The position numbers and the translations under genes are program-made. A DNA stretch of 64,000 bases from an uncultured Clostridia bacterium (lineage in GTDB: Bacteria; Bacillota; Clostridia; Christensenellales; Borkfalkiaceae): NCBI GenBank assembly GCA_934271275.1, contig CAKQRD010000001.1, forward strand, positions 1 to 64,000, in the 5' to 3' direction. Shown piece by piece: positions 25,857 to 33,920 of this stretch (within the stretch, counting starts at the first letter, position 1; every line of letters begins with the position of its first letter). The notes beneath the pieces were generated by a model. It did no database searches. It was not told the DNA's origin and saw nothing but the letters and a program-made list of their open reading frames with translations.

Positions 25857-25946
25857 TTCGCATAGCTTTATATACTATACATCATATATATCCTATATGT
25901 GTGCGCGCGTTTTATATGAATATGCGATTACTCTTTGCGCGCCTCG

Positions 25947-27860
25947 CTACTCTTTATATCTCCCGACGCGCATGGCGTTTAAGATCGCTATCACCGCAAC
26001 GCCCACGTCGCCGAACACCGCTATCCACATATTTGCTATGCCGAGCGCGGACAGCACGAGTATCGCCACCTTGACCGCAAGCGAGAATATTATGTTCTCA
26101 AAAACTATTCTCATAGTCTTTTTCGCAATCTTTTTACACTTTGCGATTCCGCGGAGGTCGTCCGTCATAAGCACCACGTCCGCCGCCTCGATAGCCGCGT
26201 CGCTTCCTACCCCGCCCATCGCTATTCCGACGTCCGCACGGGTAAGAACGGGCGCGTCGTTTATGCCGTCGCCGACGAAGCACAGAACGTCTTTTCCGCT
26301 CTTTTCTTTGAACATTTTTTCCACTTCGCCGACCTTATCCTGCGGCAGAAGCGATGCTTTATACCCCGAAAGCCCCGCCTTTTCGGCAACGCTTTTCGCT
26401 ATCTCTTCGTTATCGCCCGTCAGCATAAAAGTCTTGCCGCCCGCCGCGTTAAGCTTTCCGATAACCTCGGCGGTTTCTTCTTTGATTTCGTCCGCGATAA
26501 GAAGCGAGCCGACGAATTCGCCGTTTCTCGCGACGTATACGACCGTGCCGACGCCCTCGGGTTTAGCAAATTTTACGCCCGCCCGCTTCATCAGCTTTTC
26601 GTTACCGCAGAAAATCTTTTCGCCGTCCTTTTCGGCAACGACGCCCTCGCCCGCAACGTTTGTGAGAGAATAGCCTTCTTCCGCGTTCTTGCCGTATTTC
26701 GCCGCAATGGACCTCGCTATGGGGTGTCCCGAACCGTTTTCCGCGATATTCGCAAGTCGGAGAATTTCCTCTTCCTTCTCTTCTGGGAAGGCTGCCGCCA
26801 CCGCGAAATTACCCTTCGTAAGCGTTCCCGTTTTATCGAAAACGAATATATTAGCCTTATCGAGCTTTTCGAGATAGTTGCTGCCTTTAATCAGTATACC
26901 CTGCGAGGAAGCCGTTCCGAGTCCCGCAAAGAACGAGAGCGGCACGGAGATAACCAGCGCACACGGGCAGGACACTACGAGGAAACTAAGCGCCCTGTAT
27001 ATCCACGTTTGCCATTCGCCCGTTATAAAGCTCGGGATAAGCGCGAGCGCAAGCGCGGAGAAAACGACTATCGGCGTATACACTCTCGCGAAGCGGGTGA
27101 TAAAGTTTTCCGCTTTGGACTTGCTTGCGGCGGCGTTTTCCACGAGGTCAAGTATCTTCGACACGGTAGAATCGTAAAACGCCTTTTCCACTCTCACCTC
27201 TATTCGGGAGGTAAGGTTAAGCGTGCCGCTTATGACCTCGTCGCCCTCGCCCGTCTCTCTCGGAAGCGATTCGCCCGTCAGCGCGCGGGTATCGAGCGAA
27301 GTCGCGCCCTTTATAATCACACCGTCGAGCGGAATCTTTTCGCCCGCGTTTACCACTATCGTTTCGCCGACATCTACCTCGGAAGGATCTACGGCAACTA
27401 CTTCGCCGTTTCTTAAAACGTTGGCGTAATCGGGGCGAATATCCATAAGCGAGGAAATGGACTTACGCGATTTGTCGGTTGCGTAGCTCTGGAAAAACTC
27501 GCCTACCTGATAAAATAAAAGCACCGCGCACGCCTCGTCGAAGCCTTCCGCCTTACTCCCCGTCGCGCCAAGGTAAATCGCAAGCGAAAACGCGCCCAAG
27601 GTCGCCACGCACATAAGGAAGTTTTCGTCGAACACCTGCCCGTGAGCTATGTTTCTCACCGCGCGCCACAAAACGTCGTAACCGATTAAAAAGTACACGC
27701 AAAGATACAGCGCGAACGGGAACAGCCAGCCGAACGCGCCGCCGAACACGGTTTCGAGTCCGATTATCTTATCGGGAATAAGTATCGCGAAAAACAAGAC
27801 GAGAGATACGATTATCCTCGTCAGGTTCTTTTTCTGCTTTTTAGAAAGGGTATTTTTCAT
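25947..27860 (-). CDS. Heavy-metal P1B-type ATPase (Zn/Cd/Pb type likely)
   Basis: 637 residues. TGES (195-198, actuator), VSCPCALVIS (CPC 298-300 in the metal-binding helix), DKTGTLT (342-348, phosphorylated Asp), a GHPIA His-Pro motif and GDGINDAPVL are all present. The CPCALVISVPLSFF helix resembles ZntA/CadA exporters. It has no N-terminal metal domain; a separate HMA protein is encoded 13 bases upstream. A divergent-site ArsR regulator with a 5-helix DxH..HxxE zinc-type site precedes it. Metal choice is inference. Confidence 0.9.
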   Translation of the reverse strand: MKNTLSKKQKKNLTRIIVSLVLFFAILIPDKIIGLETVFGGAFGWLFPFALYLCVYFLIGYDVLWRAVRNIAHGQVFDENFLMCVATLGAFSLAIYLGATGSKAEGFDEACAVLLFYQVGEFFQSYATDKSRKSISSLMDIRPDYANVLRNGEVVAVDPSEVDVGETIVVNAGEKIPLDGVIIKGATSLDTRALTGESLPRETGEGDEVISGTLNLTSRIEVRVEKAFYDSTVSKILDLVENAAASKSKAENFITRFARVYTPIVVFSALALALIPSFITGEWQTWIYRALSFLVVSCPCALVISVPLSFFAGLGTASSQGILIKGSNYLEKLDKANIFVFDKTGTLTKGNFAVAAAFPEEKEEEILRLANIAENGSGHPIARSIAAKYGKNAEEGYSLTNVAGEGVVAEKDGEKIFCGNEKLMKRAGVKFAKPEGVGTVVYVARNGEFVGSLLIADEIKEETAEVIGKLNAAGGKTFMLTGDNEEIAKSVAEKAGLSGYKASLLPQDKVGEVEKMFKEKSGKDVLCFVGDGINDAPVLTRADVGIAMGGVGSDAAIEAADVVLMTDDLRGIAKCKKIAKKTMRIVFENIIFSLAVKVAILVLSALGIANMWIAVFGDVGVAVIAILNAMRVGRYKE

Positions 27861-27873
27861 GGTCGTAGCGAAT

Positions 27874-28092
27874 TTATCTTATAATTCTGCAATCTGGTTC
27901 TACTTTCTTGCAGACCTTGACTATTTCGTCCAGAATCTCTTTTTCGCGCGCTTCGTCTATATCGACGGTCATTTTCTGCATAATGAAGCTTACGGAAGCG
28001 GAATTTACGCCGTCTAATTTAGCTATGGCGCATTCCATTTTCGCGGCGCAGTTAGCGCAGTCCAAGTCTTCTAATTTATATACCTTTTTCAT
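27874..28092 (-). CDS. Heavy-metal-associated (HMA) domain protein
   Basis: 72 residues from the ATG at 28092, chosen because AAAGGAG lies seven bases upstream; a longer frame from 28134 lacks one. LDCANCAAKMECAI holds the CxxC metal motif, and the betaalphabetabetaalphabeta length fits an Atx1/CopZ-like fold. It probably delivers metal to, or takes the place of, the missing N-terminal domain of the adjacent ATPase. Confidence 0.85.
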   Translation of the reverse strand: MKKVYKLEDLDCANCAAKMECAIAKLDGVNSASVSFIMQKMTVDIDEAREKEILDEIVKVCKKVEPDCRIIR

Positions 28093-28176
28093 AAAGTCTC
28101 CTTTGTTCCGCTCCGCCCTTTTCTCGTGCGGCACGGTTTCTTGTTTTTTCTTTTTATCGCTTGAATAGTTACATTA

Positions 28177-28192
28177 TTGAACAATCGTTCAA
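28177..28192. promoter_or_regulatory. ArsR/SmtB-type operator before the HMA-ATPase operon
   Basis: TTGAACAATCGTTCAA, arms TTGAAC/GTTCAA. The same half-sites occur at the arsR promoter (28789-28812). Confidence 0.65.
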
Positions 28193-28200
28193 CTTTGCTT

Positions 28201-28228
28201 CTTATTAAAAGACAGGTTTTATCCTGTC
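28201..28228 (-). terminator. Terminator of the ArsR gene
   Basis: On the minus strand GACAGG and CCTGTC pair around ATAAAA, followed by TTTTAATAAG. Confidence 0.6.
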
Positions 28229-28305
28229 CGATTGTAATAGTTTTTACCGAATAAATATATTTTTATCTGTCCGCGCAAAAAATTCGCGTTCTTCGCCGCA
28301 TTTTT

Positions 28306-28686
28306 CTATCTGTCCTCGTTGACGTGAGAAATACCGAACTCCATCATTTTGGTAATGTGGTCGTCGTCGAGAGAATATACGACCTCTTTCCCCTCTTTTT
28401 TGCCTTTTACGAGTTTTGCGGAGCGAAGCACGCGAAGCTGATGCGACACGGCGGACATACTCATATTAAGCACTTCCGCGATTTCCATAACGCAAAGCGG
28501 CTTTATCTGCAAACAGCTTAAAATCTTCGCGCGGGTTGAGTCACCGAAGGTCTTAAAAAGCTCCGCAAGTTCGGTTATAATCTCTTCGGATGGCATCGCG
28601 GCGCGAATTTCTTCCGCCGTATTCGCGTTCTTTTCGGCTTTCGCCGCCAAATAATCGCGATTTTCTTCGTTAAAGCTTTCCGCCAT
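28306..28686 (-). CDS. ArsR/SmtB-family metal-sensing repressor
   Basis: 126 residues from the ATG at 28686, which follows AAAGGAGG; a longer frame from 28713 places that site inside the gene. The winged HTH includes LCVMEIAEVLNMSMSAVSHQLRVLRSAKLV. The C-terminal DDDHITKMMEFGISHVNED fits the alpha5 zinc site (DxH with HxxE) of CzrA/SmtB sensors, so zinc or cobalt sensing is likely. Operators of the TTGAACA type lie at its own promoter and before the ATPase operon, consistent with repression of both. Confidence 0.88.
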   Translation of the reverse strand: MAESFNEENRDYLAAKAEKNANTAEEIRAAMPSEEIITELAELFKTFGDSTRAKILSCLQIKPLCVMEIAEVLNMSMSAVSHQLRVLRSAKLVKGKKEGKEVVYSLDDDHITKMMEFGISHVNEDR

Positions 28687-28788
28687 ACTCTTTTCCCTCC
28701 TTTCGCCGAACACGCCAGCCGTTTCGCGTTTTTCGCTCGGCTTTCGCCCGATTTCAGCTCGTTTCTCATTCGGTTTTTATTTGAACAA

Positions 28789-28812
28789 TTGAACACTTCC
28801 TCAAATGTTCAA
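28789..28812. promoter_or_regulatory. ArsR/SmtB operator at the arsR promoter
   Basis: TTGAACA and TGTTCAA arms separated by 10 bases, immediately downstream of the -10 box. An extra TTGAAC half-site lies at 28781. Confidence 0.65.
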
Positions 28813-28816
28813 TAGT

Positions 28817-28846
28817 ATTATATACTTACGCGGCGGGGTTTGTCAA
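28817..28846 (-). promoter_or_regulatory. Promoter of the ArsR gene
   Basis: On the minus strand TTGACA (28846-28841), 18 bp, TATAAT (28822-28817), overlapped at its start point by the operator. Confidence 0.7.
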
Positions 28847-28906
28847 CAAAAATCAGGGCGTTAAACGAAAAAAAATAAAAAAATTTTAAAAACACGGTTA
28901 ATATCG

Positions 28907-28936
28907 TTGACAAGACGCTTTTCTTTGTCGTATACT
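28907..28936 (+). promoter_or_regulatory. Promoter of the met/cys operon
   Basis: TTGACA, 18 bp, TATACT, preceded by A/T-tracts and the ATCGTTGACA context shared with the glnN and GOGAT promoters. Transcription should start near 28943, about 20 bases before the leader ATG. Confidence 0.75.
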
Positions 28937-28964
28937 ACCAACATAAAAGGCAAGGAGAACGAAG

Positions 28965-29054
28965 ATGCAATCTGCTTTCGTAAAGGCGAGCGTTGATATG
29001 ATGATGTGCGGCATGTGTATGATGCGCACTCTTTCGTCATATAAAAAAGCCTGA
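28965..29054 (+). CDS. Met/Cys-rich leader peptide (29 aa) of the metNIQ-cysK operon
   Basis: The peptide is MQSAFVKASVD, then MMMCGMCMM, then RTLSSYKKA. The core of nine codons contains six Met and two Cys. AGGAG lies seven bases before the ATG and a consensus promoter lies just upstream. An intrinsic terminator (29087-29121) follows 32 bases after its stop, and the methionine transporter and cysteine synthase genes come next. This is the layout of a ribosome-stalling attenuator: shortage of charged Met- or Cys-tRNA would stall translation and let transcription continue. The exact alternative RNA pairing is not clear to me. Confidence 0.8.
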   Translation: MQSAFVKASVDMMMCGMCMMRTLSSYKKA

Positions 29055-29086
29055 AAGCGATTTTTCGATTTTGTTTAACACGAATT

Positions 29087-29121
29087 AAACGGCGAACGCT
29101 TTTGAGCGTCCGCCGTTTTTT
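29087..29121 (+). terminator. Attenuator terminator before metN
   Basis: AAACGGCGAACGCT pairs with AGCGTCCGCCGTTT (one A-C mismatch) around TTTG, followed by a T run. An upstream hairpin GTTTAA-CACGAA-TTAAAC (29073-29090) overlaps its 5' arm and could compete. The leader segment GGCGAGCGTT (28983-28992) resembles the 5' arm and could pair with the 3' arm. Confidence 0.8.
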
Positions 29122-29141
29122 ATAGCAAAAAAAGGAGTTTT

Positions 29142-30134
29142 ATGATAGAGATAAAAAACCTTACCAAAATTTTTAACGGTAAGCAGGGCGAATTCGTCGC
29201 GCTGGACAACGTGAACGTCACGATAGAAGACGGGGACGTGTACGGCGTTATCGGGACGAGCGGCGCGGGCAAATCCACGCTCGTAAGATGTATTAACCTG
29301 CTCGAAAAACCAACGTCGGGAGAAATTCTTATAGACGGCGTAAACCTTCTGACCGCGGACAAAAACACTCTCCGCGAAATGAGAAGAAAGGTTTCTATGA
29401 TATTTCAGCAGTTCAATCTTTTACAGCAGAGAAGCGTACTCAAAAACGTGGAGCTGGCGGGCGAGATATCAAACGACAAAGAAAGAAGAGAAAAGGCGAT
29501 CAAACTCTTAAACACCGTCGGACTCGGAGATAAAATAAACAGTTATCCCGCGGAGCTTTCCGGCGGACAGCAACAAAGAGTTGCCATTGCAAGGGCTTTG
29601 ATGACCGATCCGAGCGTACTTTTATGCGACGAAGCGACGAGCGCGCTCGATCCCGAAACGACGAAGTCTATTTTGGAACTTCTTAAAGACCTTAACAAAA
29701 AGCTGAACCTTACGGTAGTCATAATATCGCACCAGATGTCGGTTATAGAAGCGATTTGCAATAAGGTGGCGATAATAGACCATTCCAAAGTGGTTACTCA
29801 AGGGTATTTGCAAGACGTCTTTCTCTCCCCCAAAGAGCCGATTGCCAAAAAGCTTATATATTCGGGCAAAATCGCCTCCGCGGTCAAGGGCGAAAAACTC
29901 GTCAAGCTAATATTCGACGGAAAAACGGACGAACCGATAATAACGAAAATCATTCAGGAATGTAACATTCTGCTTTCCGTATTCTACGCGGAAACGAAAA
30001 CGATAAACGACAAAGAATACGGGCAGGTGATTTTCCGCCTCCCCTATTACGACGAGGATATAGAAAAGCTCTGCAAATATCTCGACACGCAGGATGTGGC
30101 TTACGAGGAGGTGAACGGCGATGACTTTTGCTGA
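29142..30134 (+). CDS. metN: Methionine ABC transporter ATP-binding protein
   Basis: 330 residues. Walker A GTSGAGKSTL, LSGGQQQRVAIARAL signature, LLCDEATSALDPETT Walker B and ISHQMSVIEAICN switch are present. The C-terminal 75 residues form a NIL domain, which in MetN binds methionine and inhibits uptake. It energises import through MetI. AAAGGAG is seven bases before the ATG. The stop overlaps metI by 14 bases. Confidence 0.92.
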   Translation: MIEIKNLTKIFNGKQGEFVALDNVNVTIEDGDVYGVIGTSGAGKSTLVRCINLLEKPTSGEILIDGVNLLTADKNTLREMRRKVSMIFQQFNLLQQRSVLKNVELAGEISNDKERREKAIKLLNTVGLGDKINSYPAELSGGQQQRVAIARALMTDPSVLLCDEATSALDPETTKSILELLKDLNKKLNLTVVIISHQMSVIEAICNKVAIIDHSKVVTQGYLQDVFLSPKEPIAKKLIYSGKIASAVKGEKLVKLIFDGKTDEPIITKIIQECNILLSVFYAETKTINDKEYGQVIFRLPYYDEDIEKLCKYLDTQDVAYEEVNGDDFC

Positions 30135-30792
30135 AATTATGGAAATGACGGGAGAAACGCTCGGCGCGACGATTCTCGCAACGTTGTTTGCGTATCTTTT
30201 GGGACTTCCTACGGGCGTACTTCTTAACGTGACGAGCAAAAACGGATTAAGACCGTGCAAATGGCTGAACGCGATTGTAGGGCTTATCGTAAATATCCTG
30301 CGTTCCGTTCCCTGTCTTATCGTTATCGTCATCACCATTCCGTGGACGAGAGCGTGGTTCGGAAGGGGTTCGGGCGAGTGGTACACGATACTTATTCCAC
30401 TTACCGTATGCGCGTTCGGATTCGTTTCGCGCATGGTAGAACAGTCTTTGGCGGAAGTTCCCGCAGGCGAACTCGAAGCGGTCAAATCGCTCGGCGCGAC
30501 TAACTTGCAGCTTGTAACCAAAGTCCTCATTCCCGAAGCGAAAGTTTCTTTGATTACGGGAACGGCGGTCGTTGCGGTAACGATACTCGGCTACACGTCT
30601 TTTGCCTGGAATATCGGTGCGGGCGGGCTGATTTCCGGCATATACACGTACTATTCCCGCCATACGGGCGACTATATGGGCGCGTGGGATTTCTGGGTGC
30701 TTATAATAGCGGTGGTAATAATTGTTCAGCTTATACAGGAAGCGGGACTTATAATAGCAAAAAAAATCGACAAAAGGAGATTATTAAAATGA
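30121..30792 (+). CDS. metI: Methionine ABC transporter permease
   Basis: 223 residues with five membrane helices. The coupling motif AVKSLGATNLQLVTKVLIPEA (EAA loop) contacts the ATPase. It overlaps metN and metQ (ATGA), so the three are translationally coupled. MetI dimers form the inner-membrane channel for methionine. Confidence 0.92.
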   Translation: MTFAEIMEMTGETLGATILATLFAYLLGLPTGVLLNVTSKNGLRPCKWLNAIVGLIVNILRSVPCLIVIVITIPWTRAWFGRGSGEWYTILIPLTVCAFGFVSRMVEQSLAEVPAGELEAVKSLGATNLQLVTKVLIPEAKVSLITGTAVVAVTILGYTSFAWNIGAGGLISGIYTYYSRHTGDYMGAWDFWVLIIAVVIIVQLIQEAGLIIAKKIDKRRLLK

Positions 30793-31688
30793 AAAAACTC
30801 ACCAAACTTTTAGTTTCACTCGCGCTTTGCGCCGTGACCGCGCTTTCTTTCGGCTCGTTCGCAGCCTGCGGAAACAAGTCTTCCGCAAAGGAAATCAACG
30901 TTTGCGCTTCGGACGTACCCCACGCGGAAGTGCTTAACAACGTGGTTAAAAGCGAACTCGCGAAAAAGGGCTACACCCTGAAAGTCGCGGTTCTCGACTG
31001 GACGATTCAGAACGACTCGGTTGCTAACGGCGACTACGACGCTAACTACTTCCAGCACGTTCCGTACCTCGAAACGTACTCCGGCAAAACCAAGCTCTTC
31101 GCTACCTGTAAGGTGCATTACGAGCCGCTCGGAATTTACTACGGAAAAGCGGCGAACGGCACCGCGGTGACCGACGGCGCTACCTTTGAAATCTGCGACG
31201 ATACCAGCAACGCGATAAGAGCGTTCCAGCTTCTCGAACAGAAAAAAGTTATAAGCAAAGAAGTCGAGGGCGACAACTTCCCCGTAAACGAAGCGGGCGA
31301 CGCGCTGAATATCGGCGAGGCGGCTAAGGTATGGAAGAACAAGGCGGGAACGGTTACCGTAACCCTCGTTGCGGAAAACCTGCTCGTTTCCTCTATGAAC
31401 GATTACGATTTCGCGCTGCTTCCCTGCAACACCGCTTATACGGGCGGCATTACCTCCGCAAAACGCGCGGCGGTTGAGGACGATCCCGCACAGGTTGCGG
31501 GCAAAGCGAATATTATCGCGGCAAGGTTGGACGATTATAAAAACAACGCCGACTACAAAGCGAAAATAGACGCGCTCACCGAAGTTATGCTTTCCAAAGC
31601 GGTTTCCGATTACTTTGCGGAAAAGTATCTCGGCGCGATGACCTGCGATTCTTCCACCCAGATAGATTTGAGAAGCGAAATAAAATAA
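30789..31688 (+). CDS. metQ: Methionine-binding lipoprotein
   Basis: 299 residues from the ATG overlapping the metI stop. The signal peptide ends in the lipobox SFAAC (Cys27), so the protein is membrane-anchored on the outer face. The NlpA/MetQ body includes NVCASDVPHAEVLN, NGDYDANYFQHVPYLE and AENLLVSSMNDYDFALLP, which fit MetQ. Binding of both methionine and cystine-like ligands cannot be excluded, since cysK and Cys codons in the leader point to combined sulfur control. Confidence 0.9.
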   Translation: MKKLTKLLVSLALCAVTALSFGSFAACGNKSSAKEINVCASDVPHAEVLNNVVKSELAKKGYTLKVAVLDWTIQNDSVANGDYDANYFQHVPYLETYSGKTKLFATCKVHYEPLGIYYGKAANGTAVTDGATFEICDDTSNAIRAFQLLEQKKVISKEVEGDNFPVNEAGDALNIGEAAKVWKNKAGTVTVTLVAENLLVSSMNDYDFALLPCNTAYTGGITSAKRAAVEDDPAQVAGKANIIAARLDDYKNNADYKAKIDALTEVMLSKAVSDYFAEKYLGAMTCDSSTQIDLRSEIK

Positions 31689-31758
31689 TATAGCACAACG
31701 CTTGATTTATATAAAATAACCCGATAATACAAGCAAATTCATAAAGAAGGTAAATAAA

Positions 31759-32688
31759 ATGTCTGCAATTTTCAAAACGGCGGACGAGCTTATCGGCAAT
31801 ACTCCGCTTTTAGAACTTTCGCATACGGAAAAAATTCTCGGACTAAACGCGCATATCCTCGCCAAGGTCGAATATTTCAACGCAACCGGCTCCGTTAAAG
31901 ACCGTATAGCAAAAGCCATGATAGAGGACGCAGAGAAAAGCGGAAAATTAACGCGCGGCGCAACTATCATAGAACCGACTTCCGGCAATACCGGCATAGG
32001 AATCGCTTCCGTCGGCACGGCAAAGGGCTATAAAGTGATTATAGTTATGCCCGAAACGATGTCCGAAGAGAGAAGAACGCTTATAAAGGCTTACGGTGCG
32101 GAAATAGTGCTGACCGAGGGTGCGAAAGGCATGAAAGGCGCGATAGAAAAAGCCGACGAGCTTGCCAAAGAAACGGGCGGTCTGGTATTAGGACAGTTCG
32201 TGAACCCCGCGAACCCCATGGCGCATTACACGACCACCGCACCCGAAATATGGCGGGATACGGACGGGAACGTAGACGTATTCGTCGCGGGGGTAGGTAC
32301 GGGCGGCACGATAAGCGGCGTCGGCAAGTTCCTTAAAGAAAAGAACCCGAAGGTAAGAATCGTCGCGGTAGAACCCGCCTCTTCCCCCGTTTTAAGCAAA
32401 GGCGTTTCGGGCGCGCACAAAATTCAGGGCATAGGCGCGGGTTTTGTTCCCGCCACGCTCGACACGACCGTTTACGACGAAGTTATGGCGGTTTCTAACG
32501 AAGACGCGTTCGACACGGCAAAACGGATAGGCAGAACGGAAGGTATTCTCGTAGGCATTTCCGCGGGCGCGGCGGTATACGCCGCAATAACGCTGGCTAA
32601 ACGCCCCGAATACGCAAACAAAAACATAGTAGTGCTTCTTCCCGACAGCGGAGACAGATATCTGTCCACCTCGCTGTTTACCGATTGA
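31759..32688 (+). CDS. cysK: Cysteine synthase
   Basis: 309 residues. The PLP Lys is in ATGSVKDRIAKAMI (about 41-54), substrate loop PTSGNTGIG, phosphate loop GTGGTISGVG and C-terminal GISAGAAVYA are present. It forms cysteine from O-acetylserine and sulfide. The upstream 70 bases hold AAGAAGG but no terminator, so it is probably the last gene of the operon controlled by the Met/Cys leader. Confidence 0.93.
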   Translation: MSAIFKTADELIGNTPLLELSHTEKILGLNAHILAKVEYFNATGSVKDRIAKAMIEDAEKSGKLTRGATIIEPTSGNTGIGIASVGTAKGYKVIIVMPETMSEERRTLIKAYGAEIVLTEGAKGMKGAIEKADELAKETGGLVLGQFVNPANPMAHYTTTAPEIWRDTDGNVDVFVAGVGTGGTISGVGKFLKEKNPKVRIVAVEPASSPVLSKGVSGAHKIQGIGAGFVPATLDTTVYDEVMAVSNEDAFDTAKRIGRTEGILVGISAGAAVYAAITLAKRPEYANKNIVVLLPDSGDRYLSTSLFTD

Positions 32689-32711
32689 TAAAATAAAAAA
32701 GAGCAAGACTT

Positions 32712-32747
32712 ACGCTCCGAACGAAATTTCGTCCGGAGCGTTCTTTT
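32712..32747. terminator. Bidirectional terminator between cysK and yerC
   Basis: ACGCTCCG and CGGAGCGT arms with an inner ACGAAATTTCGT stem, then TCTTTTT on the plus strand. An A-rich flank gives T's on the minus strand. Confidence 0.8.
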
Positions 32748-32777
32748 TCGTTATTTAAGCTTTAACGATGCGGCGCG

Positions 32778-33050
32778 CTATTTTTTCAGCACGGAAGAGT
32801 ATCCTTCGCCGTATTTAACGCAACGCGACACGCGTGAAAGAGTAGCGGAGCTGATGTCCGTTTCGTTTATGATTTTTTCGTACGTTTCCCCCGCGATAAG
32901 AAGCTTTGCCGCGGTAAGGCGTTGCGCCATCGATTCTATTTCTTTACAGGTGCAAAGGTCGGCAAAAAACGCCTCGCACTCTTTTTCGTCTTTAAGAGAA
33001 AGTATGGTGTTGAATAAAAAATCAACGTCCCCGTGCAGTTTTTCGGTCAT
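32778..33050 (-). CDS. yerC: YerC/YecD-family TrpR-related regulator
   Basis: 90 residues, all helical. DLCTCKEIESMAQRLTAAKLL followed by the recognition region YEKIINETDISSATLSRVSRCVKYG is the TrpR-superfamily HTH of YerC/YecD proteins. It starts one base after the stop of an amino-acid ABC ATPase gene and has its own GAAGGAG site, so it is the last gene of that operon. It may regulate this transporter through the palindromes at 35535-35580; this is inference. Confidence 0.85.
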   Translation of the reverse strand: MTEKLHGDVDFLFNTILSLKDEKECEAFFADLCTCKEIESMAQRLTAAKLLIAGETYEKIINETDISSATLSRVSRCVKYGEGYSSVLKK

Positions 33051-33051
33051 A

Positions 33052-33903
33052 TCAAATATTCTCCTTCTCTTTTATTCCCGATAAAAAACTCTTTAATTTT
33101 TCCGATTTCGGCGATTCCACAAGTTCTTTCGCCTCGCCGAACTCTTCTATAACCCCGCCCGACATAAAGGCGATTTTATCCGAAACGTTCTTTGCAAAAC
33201 CTATTTCGTGCGTTACGATTATCATCGTTCTGTCTTTTTCTTTAAGCGACTTGATAACATTTAAAACCTCTCCCGTAAGTTCGGGATCGAGAGCGGAGGT
33301 AGGCTCGTCGAAGCACAGAACTTTAGGTTTTAGCGCAAGCGCGCGCGCTATCGCCACTCTTTGCTGTTGCCCGCCGGAAAGCTCGCAAGGATAGGCTTTT
33401 TTCTTATCCGCAAGCCCGACTTTTTCAAGAAGAGCTTCGCCTTCCGCCGCGATTTCTTCCGCACGTTTTTTACGGAACTCGCTTATCGCGCGCTTTGCGT
33501 CTTTTCCGCGAACTCCCGCCGCTTTCAACTTCGCTTTTTCGGCTTTTAACTCGTCTTTAAGAAAAAGCGCGGGCGCGAGAGTAACGTTTTTCAGCGCGTT
33601 ATACTGCGGAAAAAGGTTGAACGACTGAAAAACGAGTCCGAAGTCGAGTCTTTTTTTTCGCAGTTCTCTTGACGAAAGCTTTTTGGGAAGCGGCGCGGAT
33701 AAAAGCGTTTCGCCGCCGAGCGCGATAGTTCCTTCGTCAGGAAAAGTAAGAAAGTTTATGCACCTTAAAAGAGTCGTCTTACCCGAACCGGAAGAACCGA
33801 TTACGGAAATCACTTCGCCTTTTTCGACGGCAAGACTCACCCCTTTCAGCACCTCTTCTTCTCCGAATTTTTTTCTTAAATTTTTAATCTCGAAATACGC
33901 CAT
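33052..33903 (-). CDS. Polar amino-acid ABC transporter ATP-binding protein
   Basis: 283 residues. Walker A GSSGSGKTTL, LSGGQQQRVAIARAL and LCFDEPTSALDPELTGEVL identify the GlnQ/HisP family. Between the Q-loop region and the signature there is a Lys/Ala/Glu-rich insertion of about 35-40 residues (around KAEKAKLKAAGVRGKDAKRA) that most GlnQ proteins lack. It works with the permease and binding protein encoded upstream. Confidence 0.9.
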   Translation of the reverse strand: MAYFEIKNLRKKFGEEEVLKGVSLAVEKGEVISVIGSSGSGKTTLLRCINFLTFPDEGTIALGGETLLSAPLPKKLSSRELRKKRLDFGLVFQSFNLFPQYNALKNVTLAPALFLKDELKAEKAKLKAAGVRGKDAKRAISEFRKKRAEEIAAEGEALLEKVGLADKKKAYPCELSGGQQQRVAIARALALKPKVLCFDEPTSALDPELTGEVLNVIKSLKEKDRTMIIVTHEIGFAKNVSDKIAFMSGGVIEEFGEAKELVESPKSEKLKSFLSGIKEKENI

Positions 33904-33920
33904 AAAGTTTACCCTTTAAA

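Noticed and set aside
28937..29141. SAM riboswitch or T-box upstream of metN
   Set aside because: Only about 200 bases are available and are filled by the leader ORF and one terminator. No T-box AGGGTGG motif or S-box core is visible.
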